Made by a program: the position numbers and the translations under genes. The notes beneath the pieces are model-generated. The model was not told the DNA's origin and ran no database searches. It was given only the letters and a program-made list of their open reading frames with translations. DNA of 64,000 nucleotides from Microbacterium oleivorans (lineage in GTDB: Bacteria; Actinomycetota; Actinomycetes; Actinomycetales; Microbacteriaceae): NCBI RefSeq assembly GCF_001691565.1, contig NZ_MAYO01000002.1:325376-389375 (forward strand), read 5' to 3'. This document shows, piece after piece, positions 58,701 to 64,000 of this stretch. Within the stretch, counting starts at the first letter, position 1; each line of letters opens with the position of its first letter.

Positions 58701-59410
58701 GGAACTTCGCGGTGCGGCTGGGGCTCGCCTCGGTCACGGGTATCGGGGTGCCGCTGGCGACGAAGATCGTGGCGGAGCGGGAGGCATCCGGTCCGTACCG
58801 GGACCTGCGCGACCTCGTGCGGCGCACCGGCGCGACGGCGGCGCAGCTCGAGGCGCTGTCGACGGCGGGCGCGTTCGAGAGCCTCGGGATCACGCGGCGC
58901 GAGGGCATCTGGTTGGCGGGGGATGCCGCGCAGGACCGGCAGGAGTTCCTCGAGGGATCGCTGGTGTCGGTGCAGCCGCCGCTTTTCCCCGACCAGTCGA
59001 GTTACGACGTGCTCGCCGCCGACCTGTGGGCGACGGGGGTGTCGGCCGACGACCACCCGCTGACGCACTACCGCTCGCAGCTCGACGCGCGCGGGGTGAT
59101 CACCTCGCGCGGCATGCGCGAGCACGAGATTGGCCGGCGCATCGAGGTCGCGGGGTTGGTGACACACCGGCAGCGGCCGGCGACGGCATCCGGGATCACC
59201 TTCCTGAATCTCGAGGACGAGTACGGCGTCATGAACGTGATCTGCTCGGTCGGGGTATGGAACAGATACCGGCGCATCCTGCGCGACAGTCCCGCGCTCA
59301 TCGCGCGCGGCATGCTCGAGCGCTCGCCTGAGGGTGTGACGAACCTCGTCGCCGACGGGTTCGAGGACCTGCGAGTGGGGGTGACGCACCGGTCGAGGGA
59401 CTTCCAGTGA
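55712..59410 (+). CDS. dnaE2: Error-prone DNA polymerase DnaE2 with a low-complexity insert
   Basis: A 1232-residue C-family polymerase used in damage-induced mutagenesis. The PHP domain begins at about 62 (ELHAHSSFSFLDG); the palm aspartates are in DIDVDFDSDRREE and KFDLLGLGML. The finger and HhH regions follow, and an OB fold is near 1150 (FLNLEDEYGVMNV). Between about 850 and 975, where family members have a short loop after the segment equivalent to RRPDLHASGVE, this protein has about 125 Gly/Arg/Pro-rich residues encoded partly by a 15-bp repeat. It is the last gene of the imuA-imuB-dnaE2 operon. Confidence 0.95.
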   Translation: MGWGNNPSVSWSEMERILSDRRRPEGAPAGTDGGDSPAWSHKRGKYRTPEIERPTDAVPYAELHAHSSFSFLDGASSPEDLVEEAERLGLHALAITDHDGFYGIVRFAEAAEHLQLQTVFGAELSLGLPGPQNGEPDPHGRHLLVLARGEEGYHRLAAAITHAQLAGGEKGRPVYDLHDLADRAGGHWQVLTGCRKGAVRQALAVDGPAAAAYELDRLVDLFGPERVDVELIDQGAPTDSRDNDVLAALAAERGLPVVASNNVHYAVPEKVHLAAAVAAVRANRGLDELDGWLPSHASAHLRSGAEMARRFRRYPGAVERTVELADALAFPLRRAKPALPKMQVPEGHTPMTWLRHLVWEAVPRKYPDATDANRARIEKELGVIEQKDFPGYFLIVHGIVQEARRRGILCQGRGSAANSAVCYLLDITAIDSIFYDLPFERFLSALRDEEPDIDVDFDSDRREEIIQWVYETYGRERAAQVANVIQYRPKNAIRDMAKALGHSPGQQDAWSKQVERWGAALDTPPDHDIPDRVIAYAGELLKAPRHLGIHSGGMVLTDRPVGEVVPIEHARMENRTVIQWDKDDAAWMGLVKFDLLGLGMLAALQYCFDMIEAATGERWSLDAMPKEEAAVYDMLCRADSIGVFQVESRAQMGLLPRLQPRKFYDLVVEIALIRPGPIQGGAVHPFVRRKLGDEPITYAHPKLKPVLERTLGIPVFQEQLMQMGMAIGDLSGEDADLLRRAMGSKRGIERIDSLKKKLYEGMARNGLTGKTADDIYVKIQAFANFGFAESHSLSFGLLVYASSWLKLHYPAAFLAALLRAQPMGFYSPATLTADARRHGVEVRRPDLHASGVEAGLEPVSPREEMPVPEEGFRGFAPRDASSPRFSTVADAGAREAGGGGAGRGAAAGIGRREDVSGGIPPRERRSPLGSRDAGSRDAGSRDAGGRDAGSGPATAEPGAGHRRAPTGRDSCTDRIQPPVPEFDRSLPDESAAHRRDGNFAVRLGLASVTGIGVPLATKIVAEREASGPYRDLRDLVRRTGATAAQLEALSTAGAFESLGITRREGIWLAGDAAQDRQEFLEGSLVSVQPPLFPDQSSYDVLAADLWATGVSADDHPLTHYRSQLDARGVITSRGMREHEIGRRIEVAGLVTHRQRPATASGITFLNLEDEYGVMNVICSVGVWNRYRRILRDSPALIARGMLERSPEGVTNLVADGFEDLRVGVTHRSRDFQ
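58501..58560 (+). repeat. Four 15-bp tandem repeats inside dnaE2
   Basis: Units 58501-58515, 58516-58530, 58531-58545 and 58546-58560 share CCGGGATGCCGG plus three variable bases. Being in frame, they encode RDAGS-like pentapeptides; the array is preceded by a partial unit. Every unit contains the over-represented GGATGCC word. Confidence 0.9.
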
Positions 59411-59428
59411 CCTGCCTAGGCTGTCGTG

Positions 59429-59797
59429 ATGGACGACCTGGGCATTCGATTCACGATTCTGATCCTGCTGGCGGCGATGGGGGTCCTGCTCATCTGGGTC
59501 GCCACCGCAGCAGCGTCGGGGCGGTTGACGCGCAACCACATCGCCGGGATCCGCATCCCCAGCACGATGGCCAGCGACGAGGCATGGCTCGCCGCCCACA
59601 TCCGCGCGAAGCGTCCCACGGTCTGGGGTGGGGTCGCTGCCGTGGTCGCCGGGCTCTGCGCGTTCCTGCCCGTGCCGACCGAGTCCCTCTCGATCGTGGT
59701 GATCGGGGCATCCGTCGTGGTGCTCGCCTGCGTCCTCTACGGCGCACGCGTCGGCAGCCGCGCCGCGAATGAACTCGAGCGCGACACGCGACGATGA
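59429..59797 (+). CDS. SdpI-family membrane protein
   Basis: A 122-residue protein with three membrane helices (about 7-28, 64-82, 86-106) and the SdpI signature RNHIAGIRIPSTMASDEAW between helices 1 and 2. In Bacillus, SdpI gives immunity to the SdpC toxin and senses it; most actinobacterial members have no toxin partner and their role is unknown. ATG 59429 is six bases after TAGGCT (59417-59422), preferred over GTG 59426. Confidence 0.83.
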   Translation: MDDLGIRFTILILLAAMGVLLIWVATAAASGRLTRNHIAGIRIPSTMASDEAWLAAHIRAKRPTVWGGVAAVVAGLCAFLPVPTESLSIVVIGASVVVLACVLYGARVGSRAANELERDTRR

Positions 59798-59820
59798 GAA
59801 TCGTCCCCAGTTGTATAAAC

Positions 59821-59832
59821 ACATTGCAATGT
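59821..59832. promoter_or_regulatory. 12-bp palindrome, candidate ArsR/SmtB operator
   Basis: ACATTGCAATGT is a perfect palindrome within an AT-rich island (59812-59843), flanked by TATA on both sides at similar distance (TATAAAC... and ...TATGTATA). It lies 27 bases upstream of the ArsR-family start and probably overlaps the promoter, the usual place for an SmtB-type repressor site. Confidence 0.65.
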
Positions 59833-59858
59833 CACTATGTATAGGGGAGTGTTGACCC

Positions 59859-60176
59859 GTGGCGAACGAGATCGCAGCGGCCGCTGATCTGTTCCGGGTG
59901 CTCGGTAACGAGTCCCGGTTGGGTCTGCTCGTCGCCCTCGCCGACGGTCCCTTAGTCGTCGGCGCCCTCGTCGAGGCGACGGGAATGACTCAGCCTCTCG
60001 TGTCGCAGCATCTTCGGACGCTGCGGCAGGCGGGGTTGGTCGAGGTGACGAGAGACGGCAGGACGGGCGAGTACCGCCTTGCCGACGAGCACGTGGTGCA
60101 CGTCATCACCGACGCCCTCACCCACGTCACGGAACCCGACGCGACGCGTCGGAACACACCCGAGGAGACAACATGA
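59859..60176 (+). CDS. SmtB/CzrA-type zinc-sensing ArsR-family repressor
   Basis: A 105-residue winged-helix repressor. The recognition helix is TQPLVSQHLRTLRQAGLV. The C-terminal helix has Asp76, His78, His89 and Glu92, which is exactly the D-X-H-X10-H-X2-E spacing of the alpha-5 zinc site of SmtB, CzrA and related sensors. The cysteine-based alpha-3 site is absent. So it should release DNA when zinc (or cobalt) is high. GTG 59859 has AGGGGAG eight bases upstream. It overlaps the His-rich peptide gene by four bases. Confidence 0.87.
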   Translation: MANEIAAAADLFRVLGNESRLGLLVALADGPLVVGALVEATGMTQPLVSQHLRTLRQAGLVEVTRDGRTGEYRLADEHVVHVITDALTHVTEPDATRRNTPEETT

Positions 60177-60328
60177 GCACAGAAGAAGTCCACGCAGAGC
60201 ACACCGTCGCCGACCACGCCCACGGCGCCGATTGCGGCCACGAGACGGTCGAGCACGACGGTCACGTCGACTACCTGCACGACGGTCACAAGCACGCCGA
60301 ACACGGCGACCACTACGACGAGCACTGA
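60173..60328 (+). CDS. 51-residue histidine-rich peptide co-transcribed with the zinc sensor
   Basis: This short gene encodes 51 residues, 13 of them His and many Asp/Glu, with one Cys (DCGHE) and motifs such as EHTVADHAHG, HDGHVDYLHDGHK and AEHGDHYDEH. The ATG overlaps the stop of the zinc sensor (ATGA), so translation is coupled and it is very likely real. No signal peptide or membrane helix is present, so it is probably a cytosolic zinc buffer or chaperone. Similar tiny actinobacterial proteins are sometimes mislabelled zinc transporter permease; nothing here is a permease. Confidence 0.8.
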   Translation: MSTEEVHAEHTVADHAHGADCGHETVEHDGHVDYLHDGHKHAEHGDHYDEH

Positions 60329-60368
60329 ACCACAGCGAAGCGCTGAACCACAGCGAACCGCCGGATCA

Positions 60369-60410
60369 CAGCGAGGCGGCGAGGCTCTTCGGAGTCTCGC
60401 CGCCTCGCTG
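60369..60410. terminator. Bidirectional terminator with UUCG tetraloop
   Basis: A 15-bp perfect stem (60369-60383 with 60396-60410), one G-T pair and a 3-bp inner stem closed by a TTCG tetraloop. It is 40 bases past the stop of the His-rich gene and six bases before the stop of the convergent CobW-like gene. Three imperfect GAACCACAGCGA copies precede it (60327-60373). Confidence 0.8.
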
Positions 60411-60415
60411 GCTGG

Positions 60416-61450
60416 TCACTCCCTGCTGCGGGCGACCTGCCACATCGGGAACGGATCCTCGAAGGTCGCCCATGCCGACGGTCCCGCCGCGAGCTCGTCG
60501 TCGGTCAGCGCCGTCTCGTCGAGGGCGGCGCGCAGCGCGCGGTGGTGCAGATCGAGCCCGATGATCGCGATGTCCTCGCCGACGGCCAGGAGTCCCTCGG
60601 CCTCCGGCATCCCGTCGTCCACCTGGACGGGCGAGAAGGCGATCATCGACCCGACGTGATCCCACTGCGCGATGACGTTCGAGCGGGTCGCGAAGCGGCA
60701 GAACCCCGCCGAGCGGATGACCGAGCCGAACTCGCCGCTCTCGATCCGTTCGTCGAGCAGAGTGTTCAGACGTCCGGGATGCAGCGGGCGGACGTTCTCG
60801 TACCGCAGGGCGCTGATCCGCGGGTCGGTCATGTGCGGCGCGAACTCCCCGTTCAGCAGCTGCACCCATCCGGGCGCGTCCTGGTGGGAGCGAATCGGGA
60901 TCGGTGCGACGGGCAGCAGATCGACGGCCGGCTGATGCAGACGCAGTCGCGCGGACGGGGCGAGGTGGCTGACCAGCGCCATCGTGATCGAGAGGTCCGG
61001 AGTCGACAGTCCCGACCAATTCACGAGCATGATCGTCGACGCGTACTCGAGCTGCTGCACCGCGAGCAGGGCGTGAGCCGTGTAGCGGGTGCGCGGCATC
61101 CCGCTGTCGTCGACCTCGGAAGATCCCGCGTAGGTCTCGCGTCGGAGGTCGTCGAGGAGGGGGGGCGCATCGACGACGCACACGACGCCGCGCAGGCGCA
61201 GCCCGCTGCCGCGCTCGGCGAGCGCCCCGATGACGTCGAGAATCGAGGCATCCGACGGGAACTCGGCCACGACACCGCTCCCGACGTTCAGCCACGGCAG
61301 GAACGCGGCCGCGCTCGACGCCGGATCCTGAGGTGCCAGTCGGGATGCCGCGAGTAGAGGTCTCGACGTCGCCCGGCTCAACCGCGCCGCGTATTGCGCC
61401 CGCTCGGGACCGCACGCTCCCATCACGGCGATCACGTCCGTCTCGTGCAT
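60416..61450 (-). CDS. CobW-like (COG0523) protein lacking the P-loop
   Basis: A 344-residue relative of the CobW/YeiR zinc-metallochaperone GTPases. The C-terminal half is typical ([39 protein letters not shown] near the end). The N-terminal strand reads [16 protein letters not shown] where GTPases have GXXXXGK(S/T), and the CXCC metal motif is missing, so nucleotide hydrolysis is doubtful. Its start is beside a Zur-box-like site and divergent from the zinc-free L36 gene, fitting induction under zinc starvation. ATG 61450 (AGGTG upstream) is preferred to ATG 61462. Confidence 0.82.
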   Translation of the reverse strand: MHETDVIAVMGACGPERAQYAARLSRATSRPLLAASRLAPQDPASSAAAFLPWLNVGSGVVAEFPSDASILDVIGALAERGSGLRLRGVVCVVDAPPLLDDLRRETYAGSSEVDDSGMPRTRYTAHALLAVQQLEYASTIMLVNWSGLSTPDLSITMALVSHLAPSARLRLHQPAVDLLPVAPIPIRSHQDAPGWVQLLNGEFAPHMTDPRISALRYENVRPLHPGRLNTLLDERIESGEFGSVIRSAGFCRFATRSNVIAQWDHVGSMIAFSPVQVDDGMPEAEGLLAVGEDIAIIGLDLHHRALRAALDETALTDDELAAGPSAWATFEDPFPMWQVARSRE

Positions 61451-61487
61451 CCGACACCTCATTTCATCTCGGCGTGTGTAGCCTTAA

Positions 61488-61502
61488 TGATAACCGTTCT
61501 CA
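61488..61502. promoter_or_regulatory. Zur-box-like palindrome between the CobW-like gene and rpmJ
   Basis: TGATAACCGTTCTCA matches the actinobacterial Zur consensus form TGA-N9-TCA with an internal TAAC/GTTC dyad. It lies 17 bases upstream of rpmJ and 37 bases upstream of the divergent CobW-like start. A single site could control both genes. Confidence 0.7.
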
Positions 61503-61518
61503 ATTAGGAGTGTGTGTC

Positions 61519-61641
61519 ATGAAGGTCCGAGCGTCCCTGAAGTCCCTGAAGAAGCAACCCGGCGCGCAGGTCGTCCGCCGACGCGGGCGGGTGTTCGTCA
61601 TCAACAAGCTCAACCCGCGGTTCAAGGGCCGCCAAGGCTGA
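61519..61641 (+). CDS. rpmJ: Ribosomal protein L36, zinc-independent (C-minus) paralogue
   Basis: A 40-residue L36. The start [10 protein letters not shown] and end RFKGRQG are those of L36, but the four zinc ligands (CXXC...C...H) of the main form are absent: there is no cysteine at all. C-minus paralogues replace the zinc-binding protein on ribosomes when zinc is short and are normally repressed by Zur. The upstream Zur-like box agrees. AGGAG lies eight bases before ATG 61519. The stop overlaps its own terminator. Confidence 0.93.
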   Translation: MKVRASLKSLKKQPGAQVVRRRGRVFVINKLNPRFKGRQG

Positions 61642-61670
61642 CGCCGGCCCGGCGTGCTGGGCCGGCGTCA
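61639..61670 (+). terminator. Terminator after rpmJ
   Basis: A 12-bp perfect stem (61639-61650 with 61659-61670) with an 8-base loop. The stem begins with the TGA stop codon of rpmJ. No T tract. Confidence 0.7.
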
Positions 61671-61704
61671 CCTGGTACTGACCCGCTGATCTCGGGGCCG
61701 CGAC

Positions 61705-63111
61705 TCACCCCGCCGCGGCGCGCCGTCGCTGCACCGCGTCGATGATCACGTCGACCACGACGAACGCGGCGAGGGTCCAGCCGACGAGCGGCAGCGCGAG
61801 CCCGACCAGCACGCCGCCCGCGACCACGGCCGTGACACCCCACCACGGGGCACCGTCGAGCACGCCGCGGCGCGGCGGCATCCCGACCCGTGCGGTCTTG
61901 GTGGGCCGGCGCTTCACCCACATGACGTAGCCGAGGACGACCATGCCCGCGATCGAGAGGGCGAGGAGGAACATCACGATCTGGTTGGCGAGGCCGAACA
62001 TCGTGCCCATGTGGATCGAGACGCCCCACGAGGCGAGCTTCGCGGGCAGCGAGAAGTCGGCGAAGTCGACACGATCGACAGGTTTCAGCGTCGTGCCGTC
62101 GATCGCGACGGCGTCGAGATGGCCCGGGAACCCGCGGTCGATCTCCTGCACCTTCCATGCCTGGTCGACAGCGGCGGGTGGCGTGATCTGTACCACCCCT
62201 GTGTCGATGTTGACCTTGCGGGCCGCCGCGAGCACGTCGTCGAACGTGCCCGGGTCGACGGTGAGAGCAGCGGATGCCGCGCCGTGACCTGCGTGCTCGT
62301 CCCCGCCGCCGGCGGCTTCGCCGAGGCTCGTCGAGACGGCGGGCGTGGTCCAGTCGAGGGCGGCGCGAAGGTTCGTGACGTTCTGTCCGCCGTACGTCGA
62401 CCAGGTGATGCCCGTCGCCGAGAGGAACACCGCGCCGAGCGCGATCCAGATGCCGACGGAGGTGTGCCAGCTGAAGAAGCGACGGTAACCGGTGTAGGTC
62501 CGCGCCGGCCGCACGAAATCCTTCTTCCTGCGCGCCGTGCGGATGCGGGTGACCCACATGATGACGCCCGCGACGACGACGATGCCGAGCCAGGACGCCG
62601 CGAGCTCGCTGTACAGCCGTCCCGGGTCGCCGAGGCCGAGGCTCCGGTGGACGTTGCTGATCGCGGTGCGCAGCGGCAGCGATCCGCTCGTGCCGTAGAC
62701 GGTCTCGTCGCCGCGGATCTCGCCGGTGCCCGGATCGACGAAGACGGCGCGCGACTCGCTCGCCCCGAGCCCGTCCTGCGCGAACATGACGCGCGTCGTG
62801 TCGCCGGGCTCCGGAGCGGGACGGACGGCCGACAGAGTCGCGGCGTCGCCGACGTGGGCTTCGGCGATCTCGACCTGCTGGCCGAGGCTGAGCTGCGTCG
62901 CGGTCACGGGGGCATGCAGCTGCCGCGCGTACACGGCCTGCTCGATCGTGGGCGACAGGGCGTACAGGGCGCCGCTGAGTGCCGCTACGAGGATGAACGG
63001 TCCGACGAGGATGCCGGCGTAGAAGTGCAGGCGCACGAGGAAGGCGCCGAACCAGCCCGGTCGGCGGGTGGGCCGCGGCGGGGCGGGAGGGGTGGTCACG
63101 GTGGCGGTCAT
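61705..63111 (-). CDS. PepSY-associated transmembrane protein
   Basis: A 468-residue membrane protein of the PepSY_TM type: helix 1 (about 25-50, RLHFYAGILVGPFILVAAL), extracytoplasmic PepSY region, paired central helices with HRSLGLGDPGRLYSELAASWLG and WHTSVGIWIALGAVFLSA, a His-containing external loop (DEHAGHGAAS), and helices to the end. Members resemble FhuF/ViuB-type or ferric-siderophore uptake membrane proteins, and some are tied to copper or iron reduction; the conserved histidines in HFYAG, HRSLG, WHTSVG and IHMGTMFG could hold heme. ATG 63111. It follows the small membrane gene at 63211 by 99 bases. Confidence 0.83.
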   Translation of the reverse strand: MTATVTTPPAPPRPTRRPGWFGAFLVRLHFYAGILVGPFILVAALSGALYALSPTIEQAVYARQLHAPVTATQLSLGQQVEIAEAHVGDAATLSAVRPAPEPGDTTRVMFAQDGLGASESRAVFVDPGTGEIRGDETVYGTSGSLPLRTAISNVHRSLGLGDPGRLYSELAASWLGIVVVAGVIMWVTRIRTARRKKDFVRPARTYTGYRRFFSWHTSVGIWIALGAVFLSATGITWSTYGGQNVTNLRAALDWTTPAVSTSLGEAAGGGDEHAGHGAASAALTVDPGTFDDVLAAARKVNIDTGVVQITPPAAVDQAWKVQEIDRGFPGHLDAVAIDGTTLKPVDRVDFADFSLPAKLASWGVSIHMGTMFGLANQIVMFLLALSIAGMVVLGYVMWVKRRPTKTARVGMPPRRGVLDGAPWWGVTAVVAGGVLVGLALPLVGWTLAAFVVVDVIIDAVQRRRAAAG

Positions 63112-63210
63112 GATCGCTTTCGAGTGAGGAGGATGCAGCGGAGGAGCGCGCCGATGACACGGCGCGGCGCGCCGCGGCATCCCTCGTCGAGAACGGAGAG
63201 GCGGCGCGCG

Positions 63211-63807
63211 TCAGATCGCGAGCGCGCGCGGCGGACCGCGGCCGGCCGCGACGCGGAGCGTGACCGAGCGCAGGACGGGGACGTCGGTGGGCGCCGGTGC
63301 GGGCGCCGGGCGGTCGACGGCTCCGAGCACGAGGACCGCGGTGAGGATGCGGTGGCGCACCCAGCGGGCGATCTCGGCGGCGAGGGCGAGCAGCCGCAGC
63401 GCGGTGCGCTCGCCGCGGTGCAGCACCGCGACGGTGAGGAGGGCGGCGAGGCCGTGCATGGCCCACATGAGCGGATCGGCGCAGATCGCGGTGGCGGTAG
63501 CCCCGGCATCCGTCATCAGGGGCATCCCGTGCTGGTGCGGCATGCCCGACGGGGTGACCGTGCCGATGACGAAGAGGGTGTGGAAGAGGAGTTGGCTGCC
63601 GGTGACGGCGAGGGCCAGGCGGGGGAGCGAGAGGCGACGGCCCGCGAGCGCCGTGCAGACGAAGAGCGAGAGCGCGAGGGGGACGACGATGCCGAGCGGG
63701 CCGGGGACCTGTCCGCCGCCGGCGACGTGCGAGAGGAGCGCCGCCCACGTGGCGAGGGATGCCGCGAGCGCGCCGCGGGCGACGCGGGAGACTCGGGACG
63801 GGCGCAC
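63211..63807 (-). CDS. Small multi-helix membrane protein, paired with PepSY
   Basis: An unrecognised 198-residue protein with about four helices (around 10-28, 36-55, 65-86, 108-128), an external His/Met loop (GMPHQHGMPLMTDAG) and an Arg/Pro-rich tail ending GRGPPRALAI. It is a paralogue of 7479-8057 (see there). The loop GMPHQHGM has the Met-His mix of copper-binding sites. GTG 63807 lies six bases after a GACAAT box (minus strand). It is probably co-transcribed with the PepSY gene. Confidence 0.7.
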   Translation of the reverse strand: MRPSRVSRVARGALAASLATWAALLSHVAGGGQVPGPLGIVVPLALSLFVCTALAGRRLSLPRLALAVTGSQLLFHTLFVIGTVTPSGMPHQHGMPLMTDAGATATAICADPLMWAMHGLAALLTVAVLHRGERTALRLLALAAEIARWVRHRILTAVLVLGAVDRPAPAPAPTDVPVLRSVTLRVAAGRGPPRALAI

Positions 63808-63923
63808 GCGTCCATTGTCGCAGGGCTGAGGCCCCTTGCGAGGTCGGCGCCGCTGCGCAAGCCCTGAGGAGAACCCGGTCGGCGCGATTACCGTGAGGGG
63901 ACTTTCACCGGTCGGAGGGCATC

Positions 63924-64000
63924 ATGACGAACTACGCGCAGCGGAACGAAGCGGTCCAGCGGAAGCAGATGGGCTCGGGCGCGTTCGTCGCGATCTTCAT
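63924..64000 (+). CDS. Start of an unidentified gene (partial)
   Basis: The frame opens at ATG 63924 with GGAGG six bases upstream and runs off the window after 25 residues (MTNYAQRNEAVQRKQMGSGA then FVAIF). The first 18 residues are polar and the next look like the start of a membrane helix. Too short to identify. Confidence 0.5.
   Translation, partial: MTNYAQRNEAVQRKQMGSGAFVAIF

Overview
The window looks like a chromosomal segment of a high-GC actinobacterium of the family Microbacteriaceae, most likely Microbacterium or a close relative. The evidence is a base composition of roughly 70% GC, frequent GTG starts, many genes whose start codon lies 6-8 bases after a TANNNT -10 box (leaderless transcripts), and actinobacterial markers: DUF3027, DUF3263, WXG100, the XPB helicase pair, imuA-imuB-dnaE2 and DtxR. 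It is almost entirely housekeeping DNA. I see no rRNA, tRNA, insertion sequence, prophage or CRISPR array.

Layout. Positions 1-8.1 kb hold the end of a probable FtsK/SpoIIIE-type ATPase, an asparaginase, an OsmC protein, a PlsC-type acyltransferase, an FKBP lipoprotein, dxr, a divergent MurE-like ligase, and a YcnI-type copper protein with a small membrane partner. Positions 8.1-12.8 kb hold an RseP/Rip1-type site-2 protease, a fused TrpE-TrpG anthranilate synthase behind a readable Trp attenuator (11-residue leader peptide with Trp-Trp plus an intrinsic terminator), and ispG. dxr and ispG are two steps of the MEP isoprenoid pathway. Next come a GntR regulator-ACC deaminase operon with a 14-bp palindrome at its start, an RNB-domain RNase, an unknown protein, pcp and proS. 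From 21.5 to 30 kb is the translation cluster nusA-ylxR-infB-rbfA-(mutY)-truB-two small membrane genes-ribF; rimP is not beside nusA, and two large inverted repeats sit in its gaps. Positions 30-36 kb hold deoC, a SNF2-family helicase, ATP-type pfkA, a YdcZ transporter and msrB.

Positions 35.7-50 kb hold DUF3263, a LytR_C protein, a cold-shock protein, CIRCE-controlled groEL, a WXG100 protein, an OmpR/HK two-component pair, a CPBP protease, the XPB helicase and its associated protein, a second cold-shock protein, DUF3027, serC and an IdeR/DtxR iron regulator. Positions 50-53 kb hold an M23 peptidase with a long leader, a possible small RNA, an HNH nuclease, cyanase, and a divergent PAS-AraC regulator. 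Positions 53.4-59.4 kb hold the mutagenesis operon imuA-imuB-dnaE2.

The last 5 kb is a metal-homeostasis neighbourhood: an SmtB/CzrA-type zinc sensor overlapping an unannotated 51-residue His-rich peptide, a CobW-like protein without a P-loop, a Zur-box-like site, a cysteine-free (zinc-independent) L36, a PepSY membrane protein, and a second copy of the small membrane family found beside YcnI.

The most interesting items are the zinc locus, the Trp attenuator, the 7-bp word GGATGCC that is several-fold over-represented on both strands, the repeat-bearing insert in DnaE2, the paralogous membrane family shared by the two presumed copper loci, and the divergent MurE-like ligase. All coordinates and motif matches were read by eye; no database search was run.
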